A stretch of 64,000 nt of DNA, from contig NBBA01000001.1 in assembly GCA_002794785.1 (NCBI GenBank), forward strand, positions 4,092,001 to 4,156,000. The letters are read 5' to 3'. Both the position numbers and the translations under genes were made by a program. The notes under the pieces were generated by a model. It was not told the origin of the DNA and did not search any database. It saw only the letters and a list, made by a program, of their open reading frames with translations. Of the stretch, positions 1-10,317 are shown one piece after another. Every line of letters begins with the position of its first letter. The first letter of the stretch is position 1. Source of the stretch: Coniferiporia sulphurascens. Its lineage: Eukaryota > Basidiomycota > Agaricomycetes > Hymenochaetales > Hymenochaetaceae.

Positions 1-914
1 TGTTACCCACTTCATATGCCTCCACCTTGGTTTCTTGCTGTAGTCGACACTGGACCCGTTTAGTCCAAATGGAGGCTCAAGAAGCATAGCCGTCGGTGTT
101 CGTTCGTTAGTTGGACGCATTTTTATAGCAAATGCTTGACCGCCTTGAAAAAAACCAGTTAAAATGGTGACCGACACCTATCTGAAACTATACAAACCTA
201 TTGCATTTGCAGAACCGGGGAGAATCAAGCTTGTTGTCACACCCCCTGCGATTGCCAAACCTATAGAGTCATCATGTGTATTCAAGCCGTCCAAAGAACG
301 AAGCCAGGGCATGGCGGTTCCGGATGTGCCTTTCTCTGAGTTTCCATCATTCGCACCATCGAGTGCTGGGGCTTGTTCAACACCGATGTGTGAATGCAAG
401 TCAATGATGCTGGTATGTCATTATGAGTAACCAGTGGACGGAGATGGAGTGACTTGACGTGCCCAGGGGTGAGCCATGCACCGTTTGCGTTGACAATGAC
501 AAGGTCAAATCCAGTGGTTTCCTTCCATACAGAAGAATCCTTCCCAATCCACTTTATCACTCCCTTGTCCAACAGTACGTCTCCAGTAAATGTCTCTGTC
601 CCTTCGTGATTTCCCGTCCAGATGGTGGCATTCTCTATTAGAGTAGGCTTTGTGCCGAGCACGAAGCGATCCGAGGCCTCCCTCTTGTAGAAATCTTCTG
701 GAGGTGCAGGTCTGACATCGAGCGCGCGGCACCGGCTAATCACGTCCGGGGAGTAGGCATGGGAGACTGCGCTGCTATGTGACGACCAACGCAAAAGCGC
801 GTTTTCGCCGAGCAGATACAGAGCCAGAGACACGACAATCAGACCGACAGCCGCCGTGCGATACCGCGTACGCGTAGCCGCAGCTGCGCGCGGAGCGCGA
901 CGAGAGGAATCCAT
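1..914 (-). CDS. Amidohydrolase family protein, membrane-anchored, 3' part cut off by window edge
   Basis: Exons read as 914-463, 409-198 and 143-1; the gene runs off the left edge. The N-terminus (start MDSSRRAP) is basic and is followed by one hydrophobic segment at about residues 22-42 (AVGLIVVSLALYLLG), so the enzyme is probably a type II membrane or secretory-pathway protein. Next comes the composite-domain beta part, then the metal-binding motif DLHSH just after the first splice junction, then a glycine-rich stretch ending GGVTTSLILPGSANAIGG. The last exon, with PRWRHMKW, resembles the fungal amidohydrolase group often labelled carbohydrate esterase family 9. Intron 1 (462-410) has a GC donor, because no GT donor gives the correct frame. 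An in-frame ATG at 968 would add 18 residues. The substrate cannot be deduced; metal-dependent hydrolysis is the family expectation. Confidence 0.8.
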
Positions 915-1860
915 GTCCACCAACCCATGCCGCTTCACTGGCAGATTGTCGGTAGCGACCTTCATCAACGTCGCCAGAGATCAACAACGCACGCTTGTGT
1001 GGGTTGTAGTCAAGGTGGGGTACCAGTCCCGGCTACAAAGGCGGCCACAAACAGGTTACAGCTCTTGGCCGAGTCGCGTCGGTTCATGTGCACACGGTTA
1101 GATAGCCTGCGCGCCATACAGTTATCTAATCTCCTTTTGGAAATGAAAATCACTTCGCCTAATATTACTACAACTCGAACTCCCTCCTCGAATACCGCGA
1201 CTATTTAGCAGTGCACGTACTAAAGAATCTGGCCGCGGACCTTGACGGGACTTTGCGATGCTCTTTGAATTTGGAGATCTGGACCTAGCGGACGAAGGTC
1301 CTTCGCTTGATAGAAAAGACCGGATACGGGTCGCATTCGAAAAAAGCAAACAAAGCTACCCAAACGAAAGAGTGATTACCGAGCCGAGGGTGAGTTCTGC
1401 CTTTGGAGGAAAAAAGTAGATTTCTTATTGCACCAAAAATTGCCAAGTTTCTAGTGGTTCGGTCAATCGGGAGTCCCAGCATCAACGCATTCTCAGATTC
1501 GGGATACCGACTATAGTCTCAACAATCTATATTTAAAACGCGAATATGCTCAGCTGCTCCCCTTGGTCCTAACTCAACTGGAAATAACAGAGGCCGATAC
1601 AAGGGGAGACAAACGAAAACATCAGCTCACTGATCTCGCCATCCGGTGCGCTTTGAAACTTGGAGAGAATGATTGTGCCGGTCGGCTCGCAGACAAGACA
1701 GCACGAAAGGTGGTGGGAGCTACTTTTTTTGATACACTCATGGCTGACTCGGACATAGTGGTCCGCAAATGTTGGACTGGCAGTATTATGTACAGAAGTG
1801 TATCTCATTTGTTCTCGTCCACGAGGTGCGATAATTTTAAAACGGGTACACTGACGAGAC
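915..1860. other. Intergenic, upstream of amidohydrolase; no clear gene
   Basis: This stretch holds the presumed promoter of the leftward amidohydrolase gene. The only sizeable plus-strand ORF (1563-1880) has no recognisable motif and overlaps a similar-sized minus-strand ORF, so neither is credible. Confidence 0.5.
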
Positions 1861-2214
1861 ATGGTATTCACGATTCATGATTGTGCAGACGCTCTCAGTG
1901 CTATCCTGACAGCGATAGCGCAAAGAAGTTCTTTTCCACCCTACCAATCTTTATTATGCAGGTCCTTAGAAGGCCTTGCTGGAGAGCTTGGCAGTCTCGG
2001 CGCACTGGAGACAATCCTGCGGATCGTTCAGCCTCAGATAGAAACGCAAGCTACAGCGCCCACAGACTATGATCTGGACGAAGAGAAAGCGATAGAGCTG
2101 GCAGGTGCTTGCGGGATTGTAGGTTCCGACCAGGAGAGACTCGCCGCCATCTTGTGTCACAAAGCGTCGACAGACGAAGAGAGTAACGAAGAGAAAAGCG
2201 TAAGAACACTATAG
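1861..2214 (+). CDS. Hypothetical small protein (117 aa), weakly supported
   Basis: An uninterrupted ATG-to-stop frame encodes a 117-residue acidic protein with an amphipathic pattern in its centre (EEKAIELAGACGIVG and DQERLAAIL), which looks more protein-like than the surrounding frames. It ends 50 bp before the stop of the convergent alpha/beta hydrolase gene, a normal spacing for a real gene. I do not recognise a family. It could be the last exon of a longer gene whose upstream exons I cannot identify, or it could be chance. Confidence 0.3.
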   Translation: MVFTIHDCADALSAILTAIAQRSSFPPYQSLLCRSLEGLAGELGSLGALETILRIVQPQIETQATAPTDYDLDEEKAIELAGACGIVGSDQERLAAILCHKASTDEESNEEKSVRTL

Positions 2215-2264
2215 TCAACATATTAACGGGTATATGGGTGCACACCGGCAGACTGGGTGCATCG

Positions 2265-3271
2265 TTACGAGCTAAGGGCTTCACGTAAACGTTTTTTGAC
2301 CAAGTCCAGTGCCCCTTTTCTGGCTGCCCACAATGGTGTACCCTCTTTTACGAATCTCTCCCATGCATGGTTTGCTCCAGGGACAGTATACAGAACGCAG
2401 TCTTTCCCGTCAGATTCGAGTTTATGAGCCAAATCCACAGAGTCGAGCAGGAGCTTGTCGTCTTCTCCTACCTGATGAAAGTAGAACGTTTTAGAGTCAA
2501 CATCAACGAGGGATGAAACGTAAACATTGCACATACTATTAATGTGGTGAGAGGGAAGAGAGAAGATTGAGCAAAAACTGGAGATACGCCAGGATCCGCT
2601 CGGTCGATTCCTGGAGGAAGGTAGCACCTCCTGAGGGCCTTGTGTATCCAATCTAAGGGAGACCAAGATGCATTCTTTGGTACGCCCACCCTAGCTAAAT
2701 TAGTCGGAGGATACCATGCCACAACAGATTTGATTTCCAATACATCTTTCGGGATCCGTAGAGAAGCAAGAATGGCCACGTTCGCCCCGGACGAGAACCC
2801 GCCAAGCGTAACTTTGGAAAGATTAAACACCTCCGGCAATGAGGCAACATACGTAAGCACGTCCAATGCGTCTTCTATTGCAGCAGGGTAAGGATGTAGG
2901 GGTGCTTTGGCATAGTCTGCATCTAGAACGATGCAGTTGAGAGTCGATGCCCAGTATGCGCAAAGTTCGGCGTCTGACCCGTGGCAAGGCAGAACGAACC
3001 CACTTCCATGAGGGTTTACATGCACTGGAAGAGACCCCCGGCCTGGCTCGTACATAAGAGGTTCGTAGACGTCAACTTTTATCTTCCTTCTCGCATTACC
3101 AGATGATCGGACCAGAACAGTCCGTGCAAAGCGTATGGATGTTGACTTGGGAAGTATCCTTATTCGAAAATCGAGAAATCTGATTATAGCTAGAACAGGA
3201 CGAAGAGTAAACTGAAGAGAGAAAGCAACTAGCTTAGAGGCGAGATATTCCCAGTCGACGTTAAAGAGCAT
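2265..3271 (-). CDS. Alpha/beta hydrolase, hormone-sensitive-lipase type
   Basis: Two exons, 3271-2537 and 2471-2265, encode 313 aa. The oxyanion-hole motif HGSGF is at about residues 88-92 in place of the usual HGGGF. The nucleophile elbow GFSSG puts Ser160 as the catalytic serine. The acidic residue lies in VGEDDK (about 248-250), directly after the splice junction, and the histidine is in GANHAW (His280). These are the hallmarks of the HSL/bacterial esterase family (alpha/beta-hydrolase fold 3), which hydrolyses short-chain esters. A hydrophobic helix near residues 12-33 may associate with membranes. The intron (2536-2472) has a textbook GTATGT donor and joins a beta-strand (TTLI) to the acid loop. 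The gene is divergent from DUS2, with 335 bp between the starts. The substrate is unknown. Confidence 0.88.
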
Positions 3272-3606
3272 TTTGAGGGCGGAGGTGGATATACGGTGTC
3301 GCGGCTCTGGCGCTCGTATTGATGCACACCGTCGATCTCGAAGTTAGCTCCTAAATTGTTGTTTCGTTCCCACGGGTGTGAAATCTTGTCTCGATGGTTA
3401 GTTCTACACTGGTGCTGCTCCTTTTCTAAGCTGCCTGCTGGGCATATCATCTGAGCACACTTGCTTTCGCAAAATAGCAAGAGAGTACGCCGTTACATCA
3501 CTAATTACTGTATTGGTTTAATCGAACATCCAGATTGATGCTTAGACGTCTGCCAACCTCATATTCAAATTGGTCGCATTCGACTTTGTACATAACACGA
3601 ATCTTC
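3272..3606. promoter_or_regulatory. Divergent promoter region between alpha/beta hydrolase and DUS2
   Basis: A 335-bp gap separates two outward-facing start codons, so it must contain both core promoters. I see no convincing TATA box in either direction. Confidence 0.5.
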
Positions 3607-5203
3607 ATGGCGCGCCGAGCTAGCTCTTCATCTCCCTCATTGTCTCCAAGGCCTTCTAAGCGGCAGAGGACGGAGCATCTGACTTCGGAAAGCTTCAAAA
3701 ATGGCGTTATGTTGGCGCCGATGGTCCGCTCTGGAGCACGTATGTACTCTCGTCCGTTACTCCCTGTACATAACATCTCATCTCATCTACATGCAGTACC
3801 TACGAGACTTTACGCGCTGAAACACGGTGCAACGTTGGTATGGTCTCCGGAAATAGTTGACAAGGCAATTTTACATTCTGAAAGGGTGGTGGATTGTGAG
3901 TCTTCTACCCATTTCAAGAGAATCATATCTAAGATCCTTTCAGCAAAGACGGGGGTGATTTCGTACAACGGAGTGTCGAAGGCCATTTTTACCACACATC
4001 CAATAGAGAAGCCCTATCTCGTTTATCAGATTGGCTCGGCAGACCCGGAGCTCGCAGTGCAAGCTGCGAAGACGGTTCTGCAAGACGTTTCGGGCGTCGA
4101 CCTCAATTGCGGCTGCCCCAAGTCATTTTCCACACACGCCGGCATGGGTGCAGCTCTTTTGACCAATCCTGACCTGTTGTGCTCGATCCTAACGGCTTTG
4201 CGGACGGCGCTCCCGCCCGAGATCACGGTATCCGCGAAAATCCGTCTCTTACCGAGCCAGGAGGACACATTCAAGCTTGTAGAGAAAATTATAAATACAG
4301 GGGTAAGCACATTGACTGTGCACTGTCGGACGAGGAATATGAGACCTAGGGAACGGGCTCTAGTCGATCGGCTGCGGGTAATTGTAGAATTTGTGGAGAA
4401 GATGGGGAAGGGGGTGGCAGTCATCGAGAATGGGGATTGTGTAAGCTACGAAGATGCAATACGCATACGCAACATTACCGGTGGGTCTTCAATCATAAGT
4501 CGGTTATTTTAACCTGATGTTCGTGCAGGTGCTCATTCATGTATGATCGCAACCGCTGCGGAGAGCAATCCGACATGTTTCTCTCCGACCCCTCTTTCAG
4601 GTTTATTAAGGTCATTCACCCCAGCATACATACGATTGGTAAGCGCATTTTCCTATGCAGGAGTGAAATCGTTTCTGAAATACTCTTTTACAGGGGAAAT
4701 ATCTCGATAATCACTTTGGGAGCACGAAATTTTGCGCCATGTCATTTAAGGGTCCAAGCAAAGATTTAAAAAAGGCAGAACGCCAGCAACTTCAGGATAA
4801 ACTTCTGCGAGCAAAGTCCTATGATGATCTAGATGATTTCGTGGGTGGTCTGTGGAATGGTGATGAGGAAATGCAGAAGATTGTGCATAGTATTCAGTCG
4901 CGCGTGAATGGGGTTCTATACCCGCTTGACCCGCCCCCTTCGAAGGAGGATCAAGAAAGGCTTGAGAATGACCTGTCGAGTACACCTAATTCGTCGGCAG
5001 AAGCTGGAGATACGGCAACAACAAATGCAGCGGAATTAACGCTTTCCACACCACCGGACCGTGAAAACCCCGAGCCCGCGACATTGGACGCACCTCTTAT
5101 GCCCTCTAACGAGCGACTCGTGACCCTCCCGTCGTTAATATCTGGAAAAGACATTCCGACCCCGTCTCCGACTCCAGCGCCCAGATCTCTTGGTTTAAAC
5201 TGA
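3607..5203 (+). CDS. DUS2: tRNA-dihydrouridine(20) synthase, DUS2 family
   Basis: Four exons (3607-3739, 3797-4480, 4529-4638, 4694-5203) encode 478 aa. Family members reduce uridine to dihydrouridine at position 20 of tRNA using FMN and NADPH. After a basic N-terminus (RPSKRQR) comes the flavin-binding start LAPMVRSG, continued over the first splice junction as ALPTRLYALKHGA, which matches eukaryotic Dus2. The catalytic cysteine is in NCGCPK (about Cys151). SAKIRLLPSQEDT and TVHCRTRNMRP are further Dus2 signatures of the TIM barrel, and the last two exons supply the helical C-terminal domain. The tail from about residue 390 is acidic and then proline-rich (PTPSPTPAP). There is no double-stranded-RNA-binding domain like that of animal DUS2. 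An in-frame ATG at 3535 would add 24 residues, but the ATG at 3607 fits the family better. Confidence 0.92.
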
Positions 5204-5938
5204 TGATTGATTAGAGTCCGCATCCTAGAGCAACGGATTGTTTGTATTTCATATTTAACCTACATATTAAGTATGTTCGTACATGACTACTCCTTTGATA
5301 TGCTTCCGCTAAATGTAATGTAGATTTCCAGTTTCCTTGGGCGGCAATACACAAGGGTCAGAGCTTACTCAGGTTCGGTGGTTGTGCGGTCATCGTTTGG
5401 TGACTACCCGGCCACAGTTGAGATAAGCTGGTGTCCGCTTCCATTAGAATCGGGCTGCCAACGATTGCGCCTTGTGAGAAATACTGTTTGTATGTTTACA
5501 AAACTGCTCTCCAACCGACGTTGATTATTATCTCTCCTTCGCGGAGTTCACCTGGTAGCACAAACCCTACTGACACTCCCGTCGTATTATACGGACGGCT
5601 AGAGAGCTGCCCATACACTTTCGGTTTGGCCAAACCTTTGGGACTTCCGGTAATCGAGATGTACCTTTATGGACCAACTTGCGCTGTTAAGAACCCACTG
5701 GCAACGCAGGTCACGACGCCGATTACAGCGAAGTACTCAGGTCCGATCTGAAGCCAAGAAGCCGGCGGGGCGCTCATGTGTCAGCGATTTATAAGTTGCT
5801 TACAAGGTGTGATGTTGGGTGCTCTTTGTGGGCGCGGATCTGCTCAGAGTCTGTATTTAAGCTCCGATTTCTAACGCCAATGCATACTGCCACACCGATC
5901 TACCTCATATTGCTTAACCATTCCTACTCGTGTTCACC
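5204..5938. other. Intergenic region upstream of first MDR gene
   Basis: The proximal part (from about 5785) is the promoter that was duplicated together with the downstream gene. The distal part carries an open frame at 5431-5751 without recognisable motifs, which I treat as chance. Confidence 0.5.
5854..5860 (+). promoter_or_regulatory. TATA-like box of first MDR gene
   Basis: TATTTAA lies 79 bp before the ATG in a segment conserved with the second copy (8449-8455, 86 bp before its ATG). Conservation between the duplicates supports a functional core promoter. Confidence 0.6.
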
Positions 5939-7198
5939 ATGTCTACTCACGTAGCCATTGCGACAACTGCTAAAGGTGTCCTCGAGCAAATCCAAGTTTC
6001 TACTCCGACACCCGGCCCCGGGGATGTGCTCATACATGTGCACTATTCGGCGCTCCTTCCTTTCGACACGTACCAGCTAGACATGGCTTATAACCTGACG
6101 GACGACTCGTATCCCCATATACTCGGATTCGCTGCCGCAGGAGAGGTAAAGTCTGTTGGGGAGGGTGTAACTGACTTGAAGGAGGGCGACCGGGTAAGTG
6201 AATCCGGCGCTGTTTCTGGATAGTGTACTAAGCAGATACGCAACTTTAGGTAGCCTCATTCAACTATCCGCTCTCGAAGAATAAAGCTTTGCAAGAGTAT
6301 ACTCTCATCCCTCGCACACTGGTGGCCAAGGTAATGTTTCTCCATGAATCTTTTCTTTCCCAGTGGATTAATCCTGTCTATAGATTCCCGATGCATTCCC
6401 ACTCCATGCCGCCGCTTCTATTCCCGACAATTATGCGACGGCCATGTTCACACTCTTCGGAGCACCAAACCTCGCGTTGCCCATCCCACACTCGTTCCCT
6501 GCGACTTCTCCGCCACCGAACGCGGGTGTACCGGTCCTCGTGTATGGCGCGAGCTCTTCATCCGGGCAGTACATGGTACAATTATTCAGGCTCGCGGGGT
6601 ATATAAATATCCTGGTCACTGCATCCCCTCGCAACCACGAATACCTGCGCGAGCTAGGCGCAACGGAGTGTTTTGATTACCGGTCCCCGAATCTTGTGAA
6701 GGACATTATGCAGGTCACTGGCGGAAAGGGTGTTGCAATAGCTGTGGACTGTATAGCCGCAAAAACAAGTATCCAGGCTATCAGTAACATATCAGGAAAG
6801 GACACTCGTCTTGCTCTGCTCATGCCCGTAAAGGACGGAGACACAGTGACGAACTCCGCGGATAGTAAGATGCATTTCGGCATCCCAACTTGGGCAGAAC
6901 AGTTACTCACGGGAGTGGACGTGCTGCAAGTCTACACCTTCAGACATCAAGAGGTGAGAGTCTCTTTCCGCTAAGTATATGAACAAATCTCATGTATTGT
7001 ATTTTCCAGGATTCATTCGCTAGGGATAATTTTATGCCGAAGATCCTGCCGCAGCTGCTTGAGAACGGACTACTCCGGCCTAATCCAGTTCGTCTCATGA
7101 AGAATGGATCATTGAAGGAGCGTGTGGAAGAAGGTCTAGATCTGTTGAGGAACAACAAAATAAGCGGCGAGAAGGTCATTGTGGAATGGGGCGTCTGA
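5939..7198 (+). CDS. Medium-chain dehydrogenase/reductase, enoyl-reductase type (copy 1)
   Basis: Exons 5939-6193, 6250-6330, 6384-6953 and 7010-7198 encode 364 aa. The GroES-like N-terminal domain shows VLIHVHYSALLPFD and the GFAAAGEV strand followed by VGEGVTDLKEGDRV. The Rossmann part starts with VLVYGASSSSGQYMVQL, whose glycine/serine loop binds NAD(P)H, and continues with LRELGATECFDY. The structural and catalytic zinc ligands of alcohol dehydrogenases are absent, so this belongs to the zinc-free quinone-oxidoreductase/trans-enoyl-reductase branch (TOXD-like) common in fungi. Family knowledge suggests NAD(P)H-dependent reduction of an activated double bond; the actual substrate is unknown. 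The ATG sits in a good context (CACCATG), and the upstream in-frame GTG is not needed. It is the tandem partner of the gene at 8541-9802, with identical intron positions. Confidence 0.9.
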
Positions 7199-8034
7199 GG
7201 GAAGTAAATAGGCTTATTTCATTGTGTGTGGTAAAAATGTGAAGGGTAGCGGGATGCATGTGAACAATAGGTCAAAGCTGGATCTGAGCTAGCGTTACCC
7301 ATGGAGACCTAACTGAGTATGCTAACACAACACCGATTATGCCTTTGTACGGCACCTTCTGATACCCACTCTATGGCTGTTGATGCGTTGTCGTAGTGTA
7401 ACAGAAAGAGTGGAGGCACAGTAGCGTTACTATGTGCTGTGGTACATAATAAATTATGTCGGCACGCAAGGGGGCGGCCAAGTGATATACTCGTGCCAGT
7501 GAATAACCCTATCCAGTCTGAGCGCAGAAGAACCGTAAAGGCGCGGATGCATTAATATTGTTAACCGTGGAACATCATTGAGGAATTCCCGCCACCAGCA
7601 CCAATCGGGAAGAACCCGAGTCAATGCCACTCGACTCGGAATGTACGCGGGTTGGCAAAGGTGGACTGCATCACCCACCATAAAATTTTGCTTAGTCTTC
7701 TGGGCTAATGCTTTCGCCATTCCCGCTTCGACCTAGCATAAAGTAACTTCAGCAGCATCTTCCTCAAACCACATGGTCAGAGCAGTTCAGGCCAAGACAC
7801 TGCCAGGCTGGTCAAGCTTTGCCTCACTGCATCTCACGCAAGTGAGGCCAGCGGGTTTTTCACCAACAGGATTTAAAGCTTATATGCTAAGGTCAAGCAC
7901 CGACCCGATGGTCTCGTACACTTGAATGGTCCTCTTGGTATGGTATGCAGGCCGCATGTGGGACCGCCCTCATCGACGGCGCCCACCGCGCGCAGCCGTT
8001 CTTGCCTGCATGCGGGTGACCCACCACGTGCAGG

Positions 8035-8050
8035 GGGGGTAATTACCCCC
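8035..8050. repeat. Perfect 16-bp palindrome
   Basis: GGGGGTAATTACCCCC reads the same on both strands. It sits in the GC-rich spacer between the duplicated MDR genes. A site for a dimeric regulator is possible but unproven. Confidence 0.6.
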
Positions 8051-8448
8051 ATCTACCCCACGCACGCAGGGGTTAGCTGTAGCCTCTTGTGCCGTCTCGA
8101 GAGGGGGACGTTGTCACCCGACGTACTTGTCGCGTGCCCCGCCGTTGCACTCACGTGCAAGAGGGGTGTTGTTCTTCGCGTTGTCGCATGGGTGCAGGTC
8201 CGTCTTCGTCAACTACACACATTTTCTACCTTCTGACAGGTTTACAGAGCTTTTGGATCCACTTGTACACTACAGTGGAACTCCCCATAAAGTATACAGC
8301 GTCCCGGTGGAAGATCAGGCCGTGCGTTGCAAGGGTCCATTCTGTTTCATATACAAGATGCTTACAAGGCGGTTTATAAGATGCTTACCAAGTCGTGATG
8401 TTGGGCGCTCTTTTTTGTGCCAGTGGGCGCGGATCTGCTCGGAGTCGG

Positions 8449-8455
8449 TATTTAA
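8449..8455 (+). promoter_or_regulatory. TATA-like box of second MDR gene
   Basis: TATTTAA is 86 bp before the ATG, in the same sequence context as the box of copy 1. Confidence 0.6.
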
Positions 8456-8540
8456 GCTCCGATTCCGCAACGCCAATGCATACATGTAGTGCAACACTGA
8501 TCTACCTCACATTGCTTAATCCTCCTAAATTATATTCACC

Positions 8541-9802
8541 ATGTCGACTCACATAGCCATCGCGACAACTGCTAAAGGTGTCCTCGAACAAATCCAAGTT
8601 TCCACTCCAACGCCCGGCCCCGGGGAGGTGCTCATACATGTGCATTATACAGCGCTCCTTCCTTTCGACACGTACCAGCTAGACATAGCATATACATTGA
8701 CGGATGACTCCTACCCTCATGTACTTGGATTCGCTGCCGCAGGAGAGGTAAAGTCTGTTGGGGAGGGTGTAACTGACTTGAAGGAGGGCGATCGAGTAAG
8801 TAGATCTGACGCTGCTGCCGGATAGTGCATTAAACAGATATACAACTTTAGGTAGCCTCGTACAACTATCCGCTCTCGAAGAATAAGGCTCTTCAAGAGT
8901 ATACCCTCATTTCTCGCACACTGGTGACCAAGGTAGTGTTTTCCCATGGGTTTCCTCCTACCACAGTGAATTAATCCTGTTTACAGGTTCCCGATGCGTT
9001 TCCACTCCATCCCGCCGTTTCTATTCCTAACAGTTATGTGGCAGCCATGTTCACACCCTTCAGAGCGCCAAACCTCGCGTTGCCCATACCACACTCTTTC
9101 CCCGCTTCCTCTCCGCCACCGGATGCAGGTGTACCTATCCTCGTGTATGGCGCGAGCTCTTCGTCTGGACAGTACATGGTACAATTATTCAGGCTGGCAG
9201 GGTATACAAATATCCTGGTCACTGCATCTCCCCGCAACCACGAATACCTGCGCGAGCTAGGTGCAACAGAGTGTTTTGATTACCGGTCCCCGAACCTTGT
9301 GAAGGACATTATGCAGGCCACTGGCGAAAAGGGTGTTGCAATAATTGTAGACTGCATTGCTGCAAAAACAAGTATCCAAGCTATTAGTGGCGTATCAAGG
9401 AGGAATGCTCGCCTTGCTCTGCTCATGCCCGTAAAGGACGGAGACACACTGACGAACTCCGCGGATAGTAGAATGCATTTAGGCATCCCGGATTGGGCAG
9501 AACAATTACTCAAGGGAGTGGATGTACTGCAAGTCTACACCTTCAGATATCAAGAGGTAAGAGTCATTTTCCACTTGGGTGTCTAGACGGATCTCACACA
9601 CTAAAATCTTCAGGATGCATTCGCTAGAGATAATTTTATGCCGAAGATCCTGCCGCAGCTGCTTGAGAACGGACTACTCCGGCCTAATCCAGTTCGTCTC
9701 ATGAAGGATGGATCACTGAAGGAGCGTGTGGAAGAAGGCCTAGACCTGTTGGGGAACAACAAAATAAGCGGCGAGAAGGTCATTGTGGAATGGGGTGTCT
9801 GA
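8541..9802 (+). CDS. Medium-chain dehydrogenase/reductase, enoyl-reductase type (copy 2)
   Basis: Exons 8541-8795, 8852-8932, 8987-9556 and 9614-9802 encode 364 aa with the same domain order as copy 1: a GroES-like fold, then a Rossmann domain with VYGASSSSGQ, and no zinc ligands. Aligning the two proteins by eye gives about 40 differences, roughly 89% identity. The first 85 residues differ at only six conservative places, while changes cluster around residues 112-135 and 225-300, the likely substrate-facing parts. All splice sites are canonical GT-AG and the frame is intact, so this is a functional paralogue rather than a decaying copy. The duplicated promoter suggests that both are expressed, possibly under the same control. 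Confidence 0.9.
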
Positions 9803-10317
9803 GGGAATTAAGTAGACTTATTCTGTTGTGTGTGGTAAGGATGTGAAGGAGTCCCATACGGCCCGGAGATTTGTGGGATGCATGAGAACAGCAGATTAAA
9901 GCTGGACCCGGGGCTAGTGTGACCCGTAGACCCGAGTATGCAAACATAATACCGATTACGCTCTCGCGCGACATCTTTCGATCTAGTCGCACCCAATTCC
10001 CGGAAAGCGTGTCTTGTATCAGGCCAGTGGGTTTACTACTCGCCATTCAGTGTCTTTATTCGGAAAGGGGATTATTGTAAGTACTCACAATTTCGTTTCT
10101 AATGGCCACTATCCCCTATGGAGTTGTATTTAAACGTCTCATACTGTAAATACAGTTTTTGATACTCGTTTACGTCCAATTTCAATTCTCCTAGGCTTAG
10201 GAAGGCTACTTATTACTATTATATTAAGTTTCAAGGGGAGATAGAAACCTGAAGGAATGTACTATGTGTCGTTGGGTGCCGGAGTAGGTAGACTATATGC
10301 ATCTCTTTCTTTAAGTC
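9803..10317. other. Convergent intergenic region, no gene seen
   Basis: It contains the 3' flanks of the second MDR gene (plus) and of the FAD oxidoreductase (minus). AT-rich stretches around 10120-10220 are consistent with transcript ends. No open frame with motifs was found. Confidence 0.5.

Larger units (their letters stand above)
5785..7357. repeat. Tandem duplication, copy 1 (promoter + MDR gene + 3' flank)
   Basis: This block matches 8368-9978 in the same orientation. The similarity starts upstream of the promoter (GCTTACaAGG-like stretch, GGGCGCGGATCTGCTC, TATTTAAGCTCCGATT) and continues past the stop codon (TGTGTGTGGTAA, GCTGGA, ACCGATTA). The block boundaries are approximate, because the flanks have diverged more than the coding part. 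Confidence 0.8.
7199..8540. other. Spacer between the tandem MDR genes
   Basis: It contains the 3' flank of copy 1, a unique stretch of about 1 kb, and the duplicated promoter of copy 2. The unique part includes an unusually GC-rich segment (about 7950-8200) with the 16-bp palindrome at 8035-8050. The open frames here (for example 7454-7720 minus and 7922-8489 plus) overlap one another and show no motif, so I call no gene. Confidence 0.5.
8368..9978. repeat. Tandem duplication, copy 2 (promoter + MDR gene + 3' flank)
   Basis: This is the partner of 5785-7357. All four exons have exactly the same lengths (255, 81, 570 and 189 nt) as in copy 1, and the introns match in position but differ in sequence and slightly in length. 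Confidence 0.8.

Noticed and set aside
2473..2536. Continuous reading of the hydrolase through CAMFTFHPSL
   Set aside because: The frame stops soon after; removing 2536-2472 restores the catalytic acid loop VGEDDK.
5431..5751. 106-codon plus frame upstream of the first MDR gene
   Set aside because: No motif, not conserved upstream of the second copy, and overlaps the promoter.
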